From positions 186,001-250,000 of the forward strand of contig NZ_CP020332.1 in NCBI RefSeq assembly GCF_002043005.1: DNA of 64,000 bases, in the 5' to 3' direction. Made by a program: the position numbers and the translations under genes. The notes under the pieces are model-generated. The model was not told the origin of the DNA. It did not search any database and worked only from the letters and a program-made list of their open reading frames with translations. Positions 16,278-26,966 of the stretch are shown here, in pieces (within the stretch, counting starts at the first letter, position 1; the number at the start of each line of letters is the position of its first letter). This stretch comes from Martelella mediterranea DSM 17316 (GTDB lineage Bacteria > Pseudomonadota > Alphaproteobacteria > Rhizobiales > Rhizobiaceae).

Positions 16278-17390
16278 TTATCGCAGGAACCCGCGGAAAC
16301 GGCGCAGCGCGATGGTAAAGAGCGCCAGCCCGAGGACGGCCAGCCAGACGAATTGCGGCCAGACGACATCAAACCCCGCGCCGCGAAACAGGATGGCCTG
16401 CGACAGCGTCACGTAATGGGTATTGGGCGCCAGCAGCATGATGTCCTGAATGAATTGCGGCATGCTTTCGCGCGGCGTCAGACCGCCGGAAAGCACCTGC
16501 AGCGGCAGCAGCACCAGCATCAGCAGCAGGCCGAACTGCGGCATCGAGCCCGCAATCGTCGCCAGGAAAATGCCGAGCGAGCACATCGCGAACAACATCA
16601 ACGCGCTGCCGGCCATGAACAGCGGCATGGAGCCGTTGACGGGCACGCCGAGAATGCCTTCAACCACGATCACGAGGGAAAGCGTCGAGGCAACGAGGAC
16701 GACGAGGCCGATCGACCAGATCTTGCTGACCACGATTTCAAGCGCCGTGACCGGCATGACCAGAAGGTGTTCGATCGTGCCATGCTCGCGCTCGCGGATC
16801 AGCGCCGCGCCGGAAAGGATCATCGACAGCATGGTGATGCTGGTGATGATGTTGATGATCGAGCCGAACCACATCTGGCTGAGCTGCGGATTGTAGCTGG
16901 CGCGGATATCGAGAGAGACCGGAATTTTGCTGCCGCCTGGAGCACGGTTAAGATATTCGCTGACGGTATTGTCGATGATCTGCTGGATGTAGGTGTTGCC
17001 GGTAAAGGCCTGTGTCATGCGCGTGGCGTCGATATTGAGCTGCAGCTCCGGTTTTCGCCCGGCGAGCACATCCCGTTCGAAATCCGTCGGTATATCGAGC
17101 ACGAAGGTCGATGTTCCGGTATCCAGCCGGGCGTCCATCTCGGCGGTGGTAATAATTTCAGGCTCGATGAAATAGGGAGGATAGAAGGCATCGACAATGC
17201 GTTGCGACAGCGCCGAGCGATCCTCATCGACAACCGCTATCGCCGCGCGGTTAAGCGTTTCCGGCATCGCCGAGGACTCCATGTAGATGGACAGCGAAAA
17301 GGCATAGACGATCAGAATGATCATCAGCGTGTCGCGGCCAAGCCCCCGTAATTCCTTGATGCCGAGCTGGAGGATATTGGAAAACCGCAT
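16278..17390 (-). CDS. yhhJ: ABC-2 type transporter permease (YhhJ-like)
   Basis: The protein has 370 residues with one N-terminal helix (LMIILIVYAFSLSIYM), a large periplasmic loop, and five C-terminal helices, the ABC-2 permease plan. IREREHGTIEHLLVMPV is the conserved cytoplasmic coupling motif. It follows the large RbbA-type gene by 3 nt and belongs to the yhiI-rbbA-yhhJ operon. Together with RbbA's own permease half it may form the membrane channel of a HlyD-linked exporter of unknown substrate, probably a drug or small amphiphile. Confidence 0.87.
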   Translation of the reverse strand: MRFSNILQLGIKELRGLGRDTLMIILIVYAFSLSIYMESSAMPETLNRAAIAVVDEDRSALSQRIVDAFYPPYFIEPEIITTAEMDARLDTGTSTFVLDIPTDFERDVLAGRKPELQLNIDATRMTQAFTGNTYIQQIIDNTVSEYLNRAPGGSKIPVSLDIRASYNPQLSQMWFGSIINIITSITMLSMILSGAALIREREHGTIEHLLVMPVTALEIVVSKIWSIGLVVLVASTLSLVIVVEGILGVPVNGSMPLFMAGSALMLFAMCSLGIFLATIAGSMPQFGLLLMLVLLPLQVLSGGLTPRESMPQFIQDIMLLAPNTHYVTLSQAILFRGAGFDVVWPQFVWLAVLGLALFTIALRRFRGFLR

Positions 17391-17393
17391 GAC

Positions 17394-20165
17394 CTACCTC
17401 GCCTGCTTGCCGAGCAGAAGCGTGCTGGCGATCGTCAGAACCGGAATGGCGATGAGAAGAGGCACGAAAGCAGCCTGCAGATCGGCAAGGCCGAGCGCCT
17501 TGGTGAAGGTTCCGCGCGATATCGTCACGAAATAGGTAGCCGGATAGACCTCGCCGATCATGGCGCCGAACCCCTGAAGCGCGCTGACCGGATCGATGAG
17601 GCCGGAATACTGGATTGCCGGAATGAGCGTAAGAAGAGCGGTGGCGAAAAGGGCTGCGATCTGACTGCTGGTAAAGGTCGACACCAGCAGGCCCATGCCG
17701 GTTGAAATGGTGACGAACAGCAGGGCCGCCAGCGAAAAGGCAAGCATGCTGCCGGTAAAGGGCACCTGAAACACCATCAGCGAGGTTGCCAGCAGCAGGG
17801 CGAAATTGAACATGGCAAGCACGATATAGGGCAGCTGCTTGCCAATCAGGAATTCCAGCCTCGTCGTCGGCGTGACATAAAAATTGACGATCGAGCCCAG
17901 CTCCTTTTCCCGCACCACGGAAAGCGTGGTGAGAATGGCGGGAATGAGCAGCAGCAGCAGCGGAATGACCGCCGGCGCCATGGCGACGAGGCTGCGGATA
18001 TCCGGGTTGTAGCGATAGCGCGCGGCGACCGAATAGGCCGGATCAGCCGCCCCCGCCCCGTAGACCTCCTCGATCTTGCGGGTAAGCCACGTGGCATAGA
18101 CGCCCTGAATATAGCCTCTGGCCGACGATGCGCGCTGCGGCATCGAGCCGTCCAGCCAGACACCGACTTCGACATCGCGCCCGCGCGCCAGATCGGCGGC
18201 GAAATGCGGCGGGATTTCAATGGCGAAACTGATTTCCCCGTCACGCATGCGCCTGTCCATATCGGCATAATCGACGAGCGGGGCTTTCTCATCGAAATAG
18301 CGCGATCCGGAGATATCGAGCGTCAGGTCCCTGCTCGTTACGGTCTGATCGCGGTCAAGCGTGGCATAGCTGAGGTTTTCGATATCGAGATTGATGCCGT
18401 AGCCGATCACCAGCAGCAGAATGACGCTGCCGATGATCGCCATGGTGGCGCGGATCGGGTCGCGACGCAGTTCCAGCGCCTCGCGCCAGGAATAGGCCAT
18501 CATCCGGCGAAAGTCGAAACGGTGTTTCAGCGCCCTTTCGGCGGCACGCCCGTCGGTGTCGTCCTTTTCGGCATCTTCGGCGATCGCGGGCTCTTCAGCC
18601 TCCTGCGCCTCGTCCGTAACCGCTTCCAGATGGCTGATGAAGGCCTCTTCGAGCGTTGCTTTTCCGCTTGCCTCGATGATGCCGGCCGGGCGGTCGCTCG
18701 CCAGCACCCGGCCGGCATGCATCAGCGAAATCCGATCGCAGCGCGCCGCCTCGTTCATGAAATGGGTGGAGACGAAAATCGTGACATTGTCGTTGCGCGA
18801 AAGCGCGATCAGCATGCGCCAGAAATCATCGCGGGCCAGCGGGTCAACCCCGGAGGTCGGTTCGTCCAGGATCAGGATATCCGGCCCGTGGATCATCGCG
18901 ACCGCCAGCGACAGGCGCTGGCGGATGCCGAGCGGCAGCGCCTCCGGCAGGCTGTCGGCAACGTCGGCGAGATCGAACCGCGCGATCATTTCGGCAACGC
19001 GCGGTTCGATCGTCTCCGCCGGCAGCCGGTAAAGCCGTGCGTGCAAATAAAGGTTCTGCCGCACGGTCAGCTCGGTATAGAGCGAGAAGGCCTGGGACAT
19101 ATAGCCGACCCGCCGGCGCACATCGAGATTGCCGGGATCGACCGGCTGGCCGAACAGCTTTGCCGTGCCGCCGCTCACATCCAGAAGCCCGGTCAGCATT
19201 TTCATGGTCGTGGTCTTGCCGCAGCCATTCGAGCCGAGAAAGCCGAAAATCTCGCCCCGGCGAATGCGGAAGCTGACATCGTCGACGGCGGTGAAATCGC
19301 CGAAACGCTTGCTCAGATGCTCGGCCTCGATGGCAAAATCGCCGGCATCACCCTCCTCGCGCGGGGTAATATCCAGCGCCTTCCGGTCGCCGCGGATCGC
19401 TTCCGGCAGCAGCGCCACGAAAGCGTCGTCGAGATTGTCGGTGGCGGTCGCGCTCAAAAGCTCGGCCGGGCTGCCGGTGGCAAGAACATTGCCGTCATTC
19501 ATCGCAGCCAGCCAGTCGAAGCGCGCGGCCTCCTCCATATAGGCGGTTGCGACGATAACGCTCATGCCGGGGTGCGCGGCGCGGATATCGTCGATCAGGC
19601 TCCAGAACTGCCGTCTGGACAGTGGATCGACGCCGGTCGTCGGTTCGTCGAGAACCAGAAGATCGGGGTCGTGGATCAGCGCGCAGCAAAGCCCGAGCTT
19701 CTGTTTCATGCCGCCCGAGAGCTTGCCGGCCGGCCTGTCGGCAAAGGGCAGCAGCCCCGTACTTTTCATCAGGTTTTCGATGCGCCGCCGGCGCTCCGCA
19801 TGGGCATGGCCGAAAAGACGGCCGAAGAAATCGATATTCTCGTAGACCGACAGCGTGGCGTAGAGATTGCGGCCGAGCCCCTGCGGCATATAGGCGATGC
19901 GCGGGCAGACGGCGCGGCGGTGCCCGTCATCGGAGATGTCGCCGCCAAGCACGCTGACAGCGCCGGTCTGCACCTTGCGCGCGCCGGCAATCAGCGACAG
20001 CAGGCTTGACTTGCCGACGCCGTCCGGGCCGATGAGACCGGCCATGCAGCCGGCGGGAATATCAAGCGATATGTCGTTCAGCGCCGTCGTCTTGCGATAA
20101 AGCAGGCTGACGCCTTCGAGGCGAGCGACTGCGCCGGCGCCACCCTGCTCATCCGCGGCATTCAT
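17394..20165 (-). CDS. rbbA: Fused double-ATPase and permease ABC protein (RbbA/YhiH-like)
   Basis: A 923-residue protein with two ABC ATPase domains and one ABC-2 permease. Domain 1 (about 8-250) has Walker A GPDGVGKS at 47-54, signature LSGGMKQK and Walker [14 protein letters not shown]. Domain 2 (about 275-515) has Walker [10 protein letters not shown] near 308, Walker [14 protein letters not shown], but a degenerate signature LPLGIRQR. An acidic linker (about 520-550) precedes the permease (about 570-923). E. coli RbbA was described as ribosome-associated, but the neighbours here (HlyD-like protein, YhhJ) favour a tripartite-like exporter. Its ATG overlaps the yhiI stop by ATGA. Confidence 0.9.
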   Translation of the reverse strand: MNAADEQGGAGAVARLEGVSLLYRKTTALNDISLDIPAGCMAGLIGPDGVGKSSLLSLIAGARKVQTGAVSVLGGDISDDGHRRAVCPRIAYMPQGLGRNLYATLSVYENIDFFGRLFGHAHAERRRRIENLMKSTGLLPFADRPAGKLSGGMKQKLGLCCALIHDPDLLVLDEPTTGVDPLSRRQFWSLIDDIRAAHPGMSVIVATAYMEEAARFDWLAAMNDGNVLATGSPAELLSATATDNLDDAFVALLPEAIRGDRKALDITPREEGDAGDFAIEAEHLSKRFGDFTAVDDVSFRIRRGEIFGFLGSNGCGKTTTMKMLTGLLDVSGGTAKLFGQPVDPGNLDVRRRVGYMSQAFSLYTELTVRQNLYLHARLYRLPAETIEPRVAEMIARFDLADVADSLPEALPLGIRQRLSLAVAMIHGPDILILDEPTSGVDPLARDDFWRMLIALSRNDNVTIFVSTHFMNEAARCDRISLMHAGRVLASDRPAGIIEASGKATLEEAFISHLEAVTDEAQEAEEPAIAEDAEKDDTDGRAAERALKHRFDFRRMMAYSWREALELRRDPIRATMAIIGSVILLLVIGYGINLDIENLSYATLDRDQTVTSRDLTLDISGSRYFDEKAPLVDYADMDRRMRDGEISFAIEIPPHFAADLARGRDVEVGVWLDGSMPQRASSARGYIQGVYATWLTRKIEEVYGAGAADPAYSVAARYRYNPDIRSLVAMAPAVIPLLLLLIPAILTTLSVVREKELGSIVNFYVTPTTRLEFLIGKQLPYIVLAMFNFALLLATSLMVFQVPFTGSMLAFSLAALLFVTISTGMGLLVSTFTSSQIAALFATALLTLIPAIQYSGLIDPVSALQGFGAMIGEVYPATYFVTISRGTFTKALGLADLQAAFVPLLIAIPVLTIASTLLLGKQAR

Positions 20166-21265
20166 TGGGCGAGATTTCCTTCAAGCGCGTCGGGCCAGGC
20201 GGCATTGGGGTCATAGCGCACATAGGCGACGCCGGGCAGGCCGGTCTTGACGAGGTCGATATGCTCGCGCAACAGAGCCGGGTCGATGCGGGCCTTGACC
20301 CTGAACATCAGCTTCTGGCGCTCCACCTCCGTCTCGACGGTCTTCGGCGTGAATTGGGCGACGTCGGAAACATAGGAAATGCTGGCGGGGATGGTGAATT
20401 GCGGCGCGGCATCGAGCACCAGCCGGGTCTCCGCGCCGATTGCCGTCCGGCCCGCCTGTTCGGTCGGCAGGAAGAAGTTCATATAGACGTCGGTCAGGTC
20501 GACAATGTTGAGAATACGACCGCCGGCGGCAACGATCTCGCCCGGCTGGGCGACGAGATACTGCACACGCCCGGGCCGCGGCGCAGTCAGTGTGCTGTCG
20601 TCAATGATCGACTGGATATAGTCTATGCTCGCCTCCGCGGCATCGATCGCCGCTTCCGCCTTGGTTAGCTGCGCTTCGGCGGTGCTGACGGCCGCGCTCG
20701 CAGCGGCGGATGAGGCCTCGCCCGCGGCAACGGTGGCCTTCGCCTGCAGCGCCTTCGCCTCGGCATCCTCGAGCGCCTGCCTGGAAGTGACATTTGTCTG
20801 GACCAGCTTCTGGAAGCGCGCGAAAGTGGCCTCGGCGGAATTGAGTACGGCCTTGCGCTGTTCGACGACGGCTTCGGCGGCCCGCTTTTCAGCCTTCGCC
20901 TGTTCTATCGTCGCATTGGCGGCGTCCACGCCGGTGCGGGCGCTGCGCAGCTTGGCCTCGGCCTCGCGTTTTTGCGCCTCCAGCTGCCTGGTGTCCATCT
21001 GCACCAGTTTCTCGCCGGCCTGAATGAAATCGCCCTCATTGACGAAAATCTCGCTGATTCGCCCGGCCGTCTTGGCGGAGATATCGATTTCCGTCGCCTC
21101 TATACGGCCGTTCCCGCTGGCAATGCCTTCAGGAAGAGCGTTGCCGTTGAGATTGCGCCATGCGGCATAACCGCCGGCCGCAACGGCTGCCAGGACGACG
21201 ATCGCAACCCATTTACCCAAACCTGTCCGCACTCTGCCATCCCCCATTTCGGCGTGAGATTCCAC
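20162..21265 (-). CDS. yhiI: HlyD-family membrane fusion protein (YhiI-like)
   Basis: The protein has 367 residues: one N-terminal membrane anchor ([18 protein letters not shown]), a biotinyl-lipoyl-like half ([20 protein letters not shown]), a long Ala-rich alpha-helical hairpin (about 95-215), and a beta-barrel part. It should link the RbbA/YhhJ inner-membrane complex to an outer-membrane channel. The reading frame opens at GTG, with an ATG six codons later. However, the best Shine-Dalgarno (AAGGAG) lies in front of an ATG at 21279 that is out of frame by one base, with a run of four G between them. Either the start is weak or one G has been lost. Confidence 0.85.
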   Translation of the reverse strand: MESHAEMGDGRVRTGLGKWVAIVVLAAVAAGGYAAWRNLNGNALPEGIASGNGRIEATEIDISAKTAGRISEIFVNEGDFIQAGEKLVQMDTRQLEAQKREAEAKLRSARTGVDAANATIEQAKAEKRAAEAVVEQRKAVLNSAEATFARFQKLVQTNVTSRQALEDAEAKALQAKATVAAGEASSAAASAAVSTAEAQLTKAEAAIDAAEASIDYIQSIIDDSTLTAPRPGRVQYLVAQPGEIVAAGGRILNIVDLTDVYMNFFLPTEQAGRTAIGAETRLVLDAAPQFTIPASISYVSDVAQFTPKTVETEVERQKLMFRVKARIDPALLREHIDLVKTGLPGVAYVRYDPNAAWPDALEGNLAQ

Positions 21266-21759
21266 CCCGACATATGCATGTAATCGCTCCTTAGCATTTT
21301 AGCGGGTGGAAAGATTGTGACAATGCGACATGTCGCCTTTATATCTCGAACTTCACAAAACTAATGCCGATTTACGTTTGAAATCGGGGTTCGTACATTC
21401 TCGGATGCTTACACGCAAAATGAGACTCGTTGCGCGGTAGATCGATCGCAGCATTCATTAGAGGCCAGAACAAGAGCAACTCATATGGTCAAACCCATGT
21501 TTCTGAAGCCTTCACAGCAGCGGGCAGGAGCTTCAGCTTGACCTGACCGGGCGGCTCGGCGAGAGTAGATAAGCGCCGCATTATCTCGTTCGGCGACGGA
21601 GCCGAGGTGAAAAGAAGATGGCCCACGGACAAGACAGCCCGGCGGCTCCGGCCTGCCGGTATGGATCGTGGGACGGTGCAGGCTGTTGAGGCGAAGGCAA
21701 ACCGTCACCCAGACACGTTCGCAACCGTTCCATAGTGCCCGCCATGGGGAGAACTCATC
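21266..21759. promoter_or_regulatory. Upstream region of the yhiI operon with a perfect 12-bp palindrome
   Basis: GCGACATGTCGC is a perfect palindrome at 21325-21336, about 45 bp before the likely translation start on the minus strand and therefore a candidate operator. The remaining bases up to the Crp/Fnr fragment show no convincing gene. Confidence 0.45.
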
Positions 21760-21982
21760 ATGCAGATCAGCGGACCTTTACAGAAAGCCTATCGGAGTAT
21801 CCCACGGTCCTCGGTTGTCGATGCCTATACCGCACTGCGTCCGAAACAGGCTAAACTCCGGGCCGCGAAGGGTCAGACCATCGTGCAGGAATCGGGATAC
21901 GCCGAACATTCGATGTTGCTGCTGAACGGCTGGGCGGCGCTTTCCAAGACAATGCCCGAAGGCGAGGTACAGATCATCGACG
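21760..21982 (+). pseudogene. N-terminal fragment of a Crp/Fnr-family regulator
   Basis: About 74 codons remain, starting at an ATG with GGGGAG upstream. ALRPKQAKLRAAKGQTIV, YAEHSMLLLNGWAALSK and EGEVQIID are typical of the cyclic-nucleotide-binding-like sensor domain in rhizobial Crp/Fnr regulators. The frame is cut by the left end of an IS6 element; the rest of the sensor and the DNA-binding domain are lost. Confidence 0.72.
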
Positions 21983-22791
21983 GGCATCGTCAACTTAACG
22001 AAGCTTGGACCTGAATGTGGGATGCTCGGCCATGACTGACCGAGATCCTCTTTACCGCCGCCATCGTTTTCCACCCGAAATCATCGCCCATGCGGTGTGG
22101 CTCTATTTCCGCTTTCCCCTGAGCCTGCGGATGGTAGAGGATTTGTTGGCGGCGCGTGGCATCATTGTCTCGCATCAGACCGTCAGACTGTGGGCGGAGA
22201 AGTTTGGCCGGACCTTCGCCAACGAGATCCGTCGCCGGTCATCCGGGCGGCTTGGTGATAAGTGGCACCTAGATGAGGCCGTTATCTCGATCCGGGGCAA
22301 GAAGCATTGGCTATGGCGCGCCGTGGATCAGGACGGTTTCGTCCTGGAGGTCCTGGTGCAAAGCCGCCGCGACACCAAGGCGGCCAAGCGCCTGATGCGC
22401 AAGCTTTTGAAAGGCCAGGGACGATCGCCGCGCGTGATGGTCACCGACAAGCTTCGCTCCTATGCAGCCGCAAAGCAGAAAATCATGCACGGCGTCGAGC
22501 ACCGCTCGCATAAGGGCCTGAACAATCGGGCGGAGAATTCCCACCAGCCAGTCCGACGGCGAGAGCGGATCATGAAGCGCTTCAAGTCAAAGCGACATCT
22601 CCAACGCTTCGTTTCCATTCACGATCCGATCGCCAACCTCTTCCACATCCCTCGCCACGACATTTCCACCAGCCACCATCGCGAACTGCGCGCCTCAGCC
22701 ATGAGCATATGGGCGGAAATCGCTCGGATTTAGTCGACAAGTCGAGCAACCGGGCAAACCAGAGCCTATCGGGTGTTAAGTTTACGGTGCC
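21983..22791 (+). mobile_element. IS6-family element, copy A (complete)
   Basis: The ends GGCATCGTCAACTTAACG and the inverted TTAAGTTTACGGTGCC bound an 809-bp unit holding one transposase gene. It truncates a Crp/Fnr gene on the left and abuts a 3' piece of a second, related IS6 copy on the right. Confidence 0.8.
22032..22733 (+). CDS. IS6-family transposase (copy A)
   Basis: A 233-residue DDE transposase. The conserved blocks are DKWHLDEAVI (first Asp), VMVTDKLRSY (second Asp) and NRAENSHQPVRRRE (Glu). FRFPLSLRMVEDLLAARG and VSHQTVRLWAEKFG form the N-terminal DNA-binding part. The start chosen (MTDRDPLYRRH) matches the second copy in this window. It differs from copy B by scattered substitutions, e.g. 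near its C-terminus (HDISTSHHRELRAS). Confidence 0.92.
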   Translation: MTDRDPLYRRHRFPPEIIAHAVWLYFRFPLSLRMVEDLLAARGIIVSHQTVRLWAEKFGRTFANEIRRRSSGRLGDKWHLDEAVISIRGKKHWLWRAVDQDGFVLEVLVQSRRDTKAAKRLMRKLLKGQGRSPRVMVTDKLRSYAAAKQKIMHGVEHRSHKGLNNRAENSHQPVRRRERIMKRFKSKRHLQRFVSIHDPIANLFHIPRHDISTSHHRELRASAMSIWAEIARI

Positions 22792-22942
22792 CTTCCATAT
22801 CCCGCGCTACGACATCCCCTCCAACCATCATCGCCAACTGCGCGCAGCGGCGATGAACCTGTGGGCGAAGATCGCTCGAGCATGAGCGGCCGCAGATACA
22901 CAGCATCTCCGCTTGTTTCGTCACCGTTAAGTTTACGATGCC
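22792..22942 (+). mobile_element. 3'-end fragment of IS6 copy B
   Basis: These 151 bp equal the transposase tail and terminal repeat of the complete copy B at 26967-27774, in opposite orientation. The last codons (RYDIPSNHHRQLRAAAM) and the end CCGTTAAGTTTACGATGCC are preserved. It begins exactly where copy A ends. Confidence 0.85.
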
Positions 22943-22984
22943 AGGAAGAGATCGCCCTCGTCTTTCGATGATGTGGGGATCGGC

Positions 22985-24391
<1,407 letters not shown>

Positions 24392-24484
24392 TCAGCACCG
24401 CGAGCGCCCATTTGCTAGGGTCGTGTCGCGAATGCTGTGGAAATTCCGTGGCGGCGTTCTGCGGGCATGTGAAGGTGCATCCGA

Positions 24485-24795
24485 TCAGGCGGCGAGGTCA
24501 AGGGCGATCGGCTCGATGGGCTGAGAGAGGGTCTCCCACCCGTCGACTTTGCGCATTTGGATCTGGCCGGAGGCCAAGAGCGCCCAAAGCAGCATCGGCA
24601 CGGTCTCGGCGCAGGGAAGCACGGTCTGGGTCTTGATCCGGCGGCGGAATTCCTCGTTCAGCCTTTCTATGGCATTTGTCGTCCGGGCCGATTTCCATTG
24701 CGACTGGTCGAGCCTGGTGAAGGTGAAGAGCCGCTCGCCTGCTTCCTCCAAGCTGTCGGCCACCGCCCGGCACTTGAACCGAAATGGCCCCACCG
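24485..24795 (-). pseudogene. C-terminal fragment of an IS256-family transposase
   Basis: About 100 codons with WKSARTTNAIERLNEEFRRR, the conserved Glu-containing C-terminal block of IS256 transposases, followed by LLWALLASGQIQMRKV and the stop. The Asp-bearing N-terminal part is gone, replaced by a fragment of a different IS on the opposite strand. Confidence 0.8.
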
Positions 24796-24811
24796 CGCGG
24801 TTCCGGGGCCA

Positions 24812-25083
24812 CCCTTTCGACCGGGCATGCTGGCGACACGGTATCGAGCACCGGCTAACCAAGCCCAAACATCCCTGGACGAACGGACAAGTTGAGCGAA
24901 TGAACCGGACGATCAAGGAAGCCACGGTCAAACGGTGCCACTACGACAACCACGAACAGCTCCGAAGTCATATCGACAATTTCGTCGCCGCATATAATTT
25001 CGCCCGACGTCTCAAAACGCTCAGGGGGCTCACACCCTATGAATACATCTGCAATGTCTGGACAAAGGAGCCAGAAAGATTCA
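24812..25083 (+). pseudogene. C-terminal fragment of an IS481-like integrase-type transposase
   Basis: The segment reads HGIEHRLTKPKHPWTNGQVE, RMNRTIKEATVKRCHYDN and FNFARRLKT-like text ending LTPYEYICNVWTKEPERF. These are the last catalytic Glu block and tail of IS481-type transposases. Both ends are cut, on the left by the IS256 piece and on the right by an IS5 element. Confidence 0.75.
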
Positions 25084-26004
25084 GAGTCTGTTCAAGAAAG
25101 CGGATATCGAGCGAGCCGCCTTGTCATGAGCTTGATCATAGCGGTTTGAATGAAGGCGAGGCTTGTTGCAGAGAACCGCTCGAAATCCTTTGCCAAGCGG
25201 CGGTTTATCCCGAGCCAGGCCAATGTTCGTTCGACAATCCAGCGTTTCGGCAGAACCTGAAAGCCTGCTTGGTTGCGCTTGACGATTTCCATCGGTCTCG
25301 GGCTTGCCTCTTCGACCCTTTGGCCTTGATAGCCGTCATCACCGCAGATTTTTTCGATGAAGGGAAAACGATTGGCGATTTTGTTGAACACGAGCGCTGC
25401 TCCGTCGCGATCCTGAATGCCTGCCGAGTGAACCTCTGCCTTGAGAAGCATGCCGAGCGTATCGACCAGAATGTGCCGCTTGCGGCCCTTGACCTTCTTG
25501 CCTGCATCATAACCGACATCGCGGCGGGCATCCGGGCCAGTCTTCACCGACTGGCTGTCAATGATGGCAAACGACGGCTGTTCCTCGCGCCCCTCCAAAC
25601 GCCGGGTCCGGCAATAGAGTGCGTCATGAATACGTCGCCATGTTCCGTCCCGGCAGAACCGTTTGAAATAGTGATGGACTGTGCTCTTCGGCGGAAAGTC
25701 GTGTGGCAGCAAAGCCCATTGGCAACCCGATTGCAGCAGGTAGAAAATGGCGTTGATCACGGCGCGAAGCGAAGTCCTGCGTCTGCGGCTGCGCAACGGC
25801 TGCGATGGCATAAAAGGCGTGATCATGCTCCATTCCCGATCCGTCAGGTCACTTGCGTAGCGCAGGCGGCTTCTGTCATGGTGACGGCGGGTGAAGGGTG
25901 TCCAAGCCATTCGATATCTCCGTATTTGTCGTAAAATACAAAGAATCTGATTGCCGCCCTTCACTCAACCCCGCGACGTCAGCGCCATTCTGGGACAGAC
26001 ACTC
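25084..26004 (-). mobile_element. IS5-family element 1
   Basis: A unit of about 920 bp with one transposase gene and imperfect ends, GAGTCTGTTCAAGAAAGCGG on the left and inverted GAGTGTCTGTCCCAGAATGG on the right. It is inserted into the IS481-like fragment and lies one base from the next IS5 element. Confidence 0.7.
25092..25910 (-). CDS. IS5-family transposase (element 1)
   Basis: A 272-residue DDE transposase from MAWTPFTRRH; an upstream in-frame Met is less likely. YASDLTDREWSMITPF and INAIFYLLQSGCQWALLP form the IS5 N-terminal DUF4096-like region. The catalytic region shows AIIDSQSVKTG (Asp), ICGDDGYQG (second Asp) and RWIVERTLAWLGINRRL (Glu). It appears intact. Confidence 0.9.
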   Translation of the reverse strand: MAWTPFTRRHHDRSRLRYASDLTDREWSMITPFMPSQPLRSRRRRTSLRAVINAIFYLLQSGCQWALLPHDFPPKSTVHHYFKRFCRDGTWRRIHDALYCRTRRLEGREEQPSFAIIDSQSVKTGPDARRDVGYDAGKKVKGRKRHILVDTLGMLLKAEVHSAGIQDRDGAALVFNKIANRFPFIEKICGDDGYQGQRVEEASPRPMEIVKRNQAGFQVLPKRWIVERTLAWLGINRRLAKDFERFSATSLAFIQTAMIKLMTRRLARYPLS

Positions 26005-26005
26005 A

Positions 26006-26938
26006 GAGTCTGAGTCGAAAAGTCCTCAATAATAGCAATACCTTGCCAGACGCCTGGTGATAAGGCGAATGTGGGCGATCATGATCCACGCCTCGGCTGA
26101 TGCGATGGATTTTTCGACGTCCTTTGCCAATCTGCGGCATCTGCCGAGCCATGCGAAGGTGCGCTCGACCACCCATCGGCGGGGCAGAGCTTCGAAGCCT
26201 TTGGCCTTGTCGGAGCGCTTGATGATTTCCACCGTCCAGCGCCCAATCTTTTTCAGCCGCCGCTTCAGCTTGTCGCCCGCATAGCCACCATCGGCAAAGA
26301 CATGCAGTAACCATGGCCATCTGTGGCGGATGGATTTCAGGAGATCGGGAGCGCCGTCACGATCCTGGATATCAGCGCTGTGCACCATGAGGCCGACCAT
26401 CAGGCCGAGCGTGTCGACGATGACGTGGCGCTTGCGGCCCTTGATCTTCTTGCCCGCGTCATAGCCCCGGATACCGCCGCTTTCCGTGGTCTTCACGCTT
26501 TGGCTGTCGATCACACCCGCTGTCGGGCTTGCCTCCTTGCCCTCCAGTTCACGCGCCTCCATCACCAGATGATGGTTGATGCGCCCCCAAATCCCCAGTG
26601 CCCTCCACTCGTAAAAATATCGCTGGACGGTCGAACAAGGGGGAAAGTCCTTCGGCAGCATCCGCCATTGGCAGCCAATCGTGGCGATGTAAAGCAGAGC
26701 GTTGACGACCTCACGCAAATCCGTGATCCGCGGGCGTCCAAGACGGCGCGGCATTGGTAGAAAAGGCTCAACCAGAGCCCATTCCCGATCCGACATATCG
26801 CTTGCGTAGCGTCCAGTTCGCAGGGCATATTGCCGACGGGTGATTTCGGTCCAGACCATCGTGTGCTCCATCGAATCTTTGCAAATCCGAAGGAATCATA
26901 ACCTGTTGAAATCACCCACCTCTTTTTGAGGCAGCCTC
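26006..26938 (-). mobile_element. IS5-family element 2
   Basis: The ends GAGTCTGAGTCGAAAAG and inverted GAGGCTGCCTCAAAAAG bound a 933-bp unit with one transposase. It is side by side with IS5 element 1 in the same orientation but has a clearly different transposase. Confidence 0.78.
26026..26859 (-). CDS. IS5-family transposase (element 2)
   Basis: A 277-residue protein. RYASDMSDREWALVEPFLP starts the IS5 N-terminal domain; catalytic residues are in VIDSQSVKTTE, VFADGGYAGDKL and RRWVVERTFAWLGRCRRL. GGAG lies before the chosen ATG; an ATG four codons upstream is also possible. It appears complete. Confidence 0.9.
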   Translation of the reverse strand: MVWTEITRRQYALRTGRYASDMSDREWALVEPFLPMPRRLGRPRITDLREVVNALLYIATIGCQWRMLPKDFPPCSTVQRYFYEWRALGIWGRINHHLVMEARELEGKEASPTAGVIDSQSVKTTESGGIRGYDAGKKIKGRKRHVIVDTLGLMVGLMVHSADIQDRDGAPDLLKSIRHRWPWLLHVFADGGYAGDKLKRRLKKIGRWTVEIIKRSDKAKGFEALPRRWVVERTFAWLGRCRRLAKDVEKSIASAEAWIMIAHIRLITRRLARYCYY

Positions 26939-26966
26939 TAAACAGCAAGAGCGCAAGGATTATATG

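Noticed and set aside
18204..20009. A 601-codon plus-strand frame opposite rbbA
   Set aside because: It lies wholly inside the well-supported RbbA gene and its translation shows no recognisable domain; it results from high GC content.
24549..25934. A 461-codon plus-strand frame spanning several IS pieces
   Set aside because: It joins antisense IS256 sequence, a sense IS481-like tail and antisense IS5 sequence; only the middle part is a real coding remnant.
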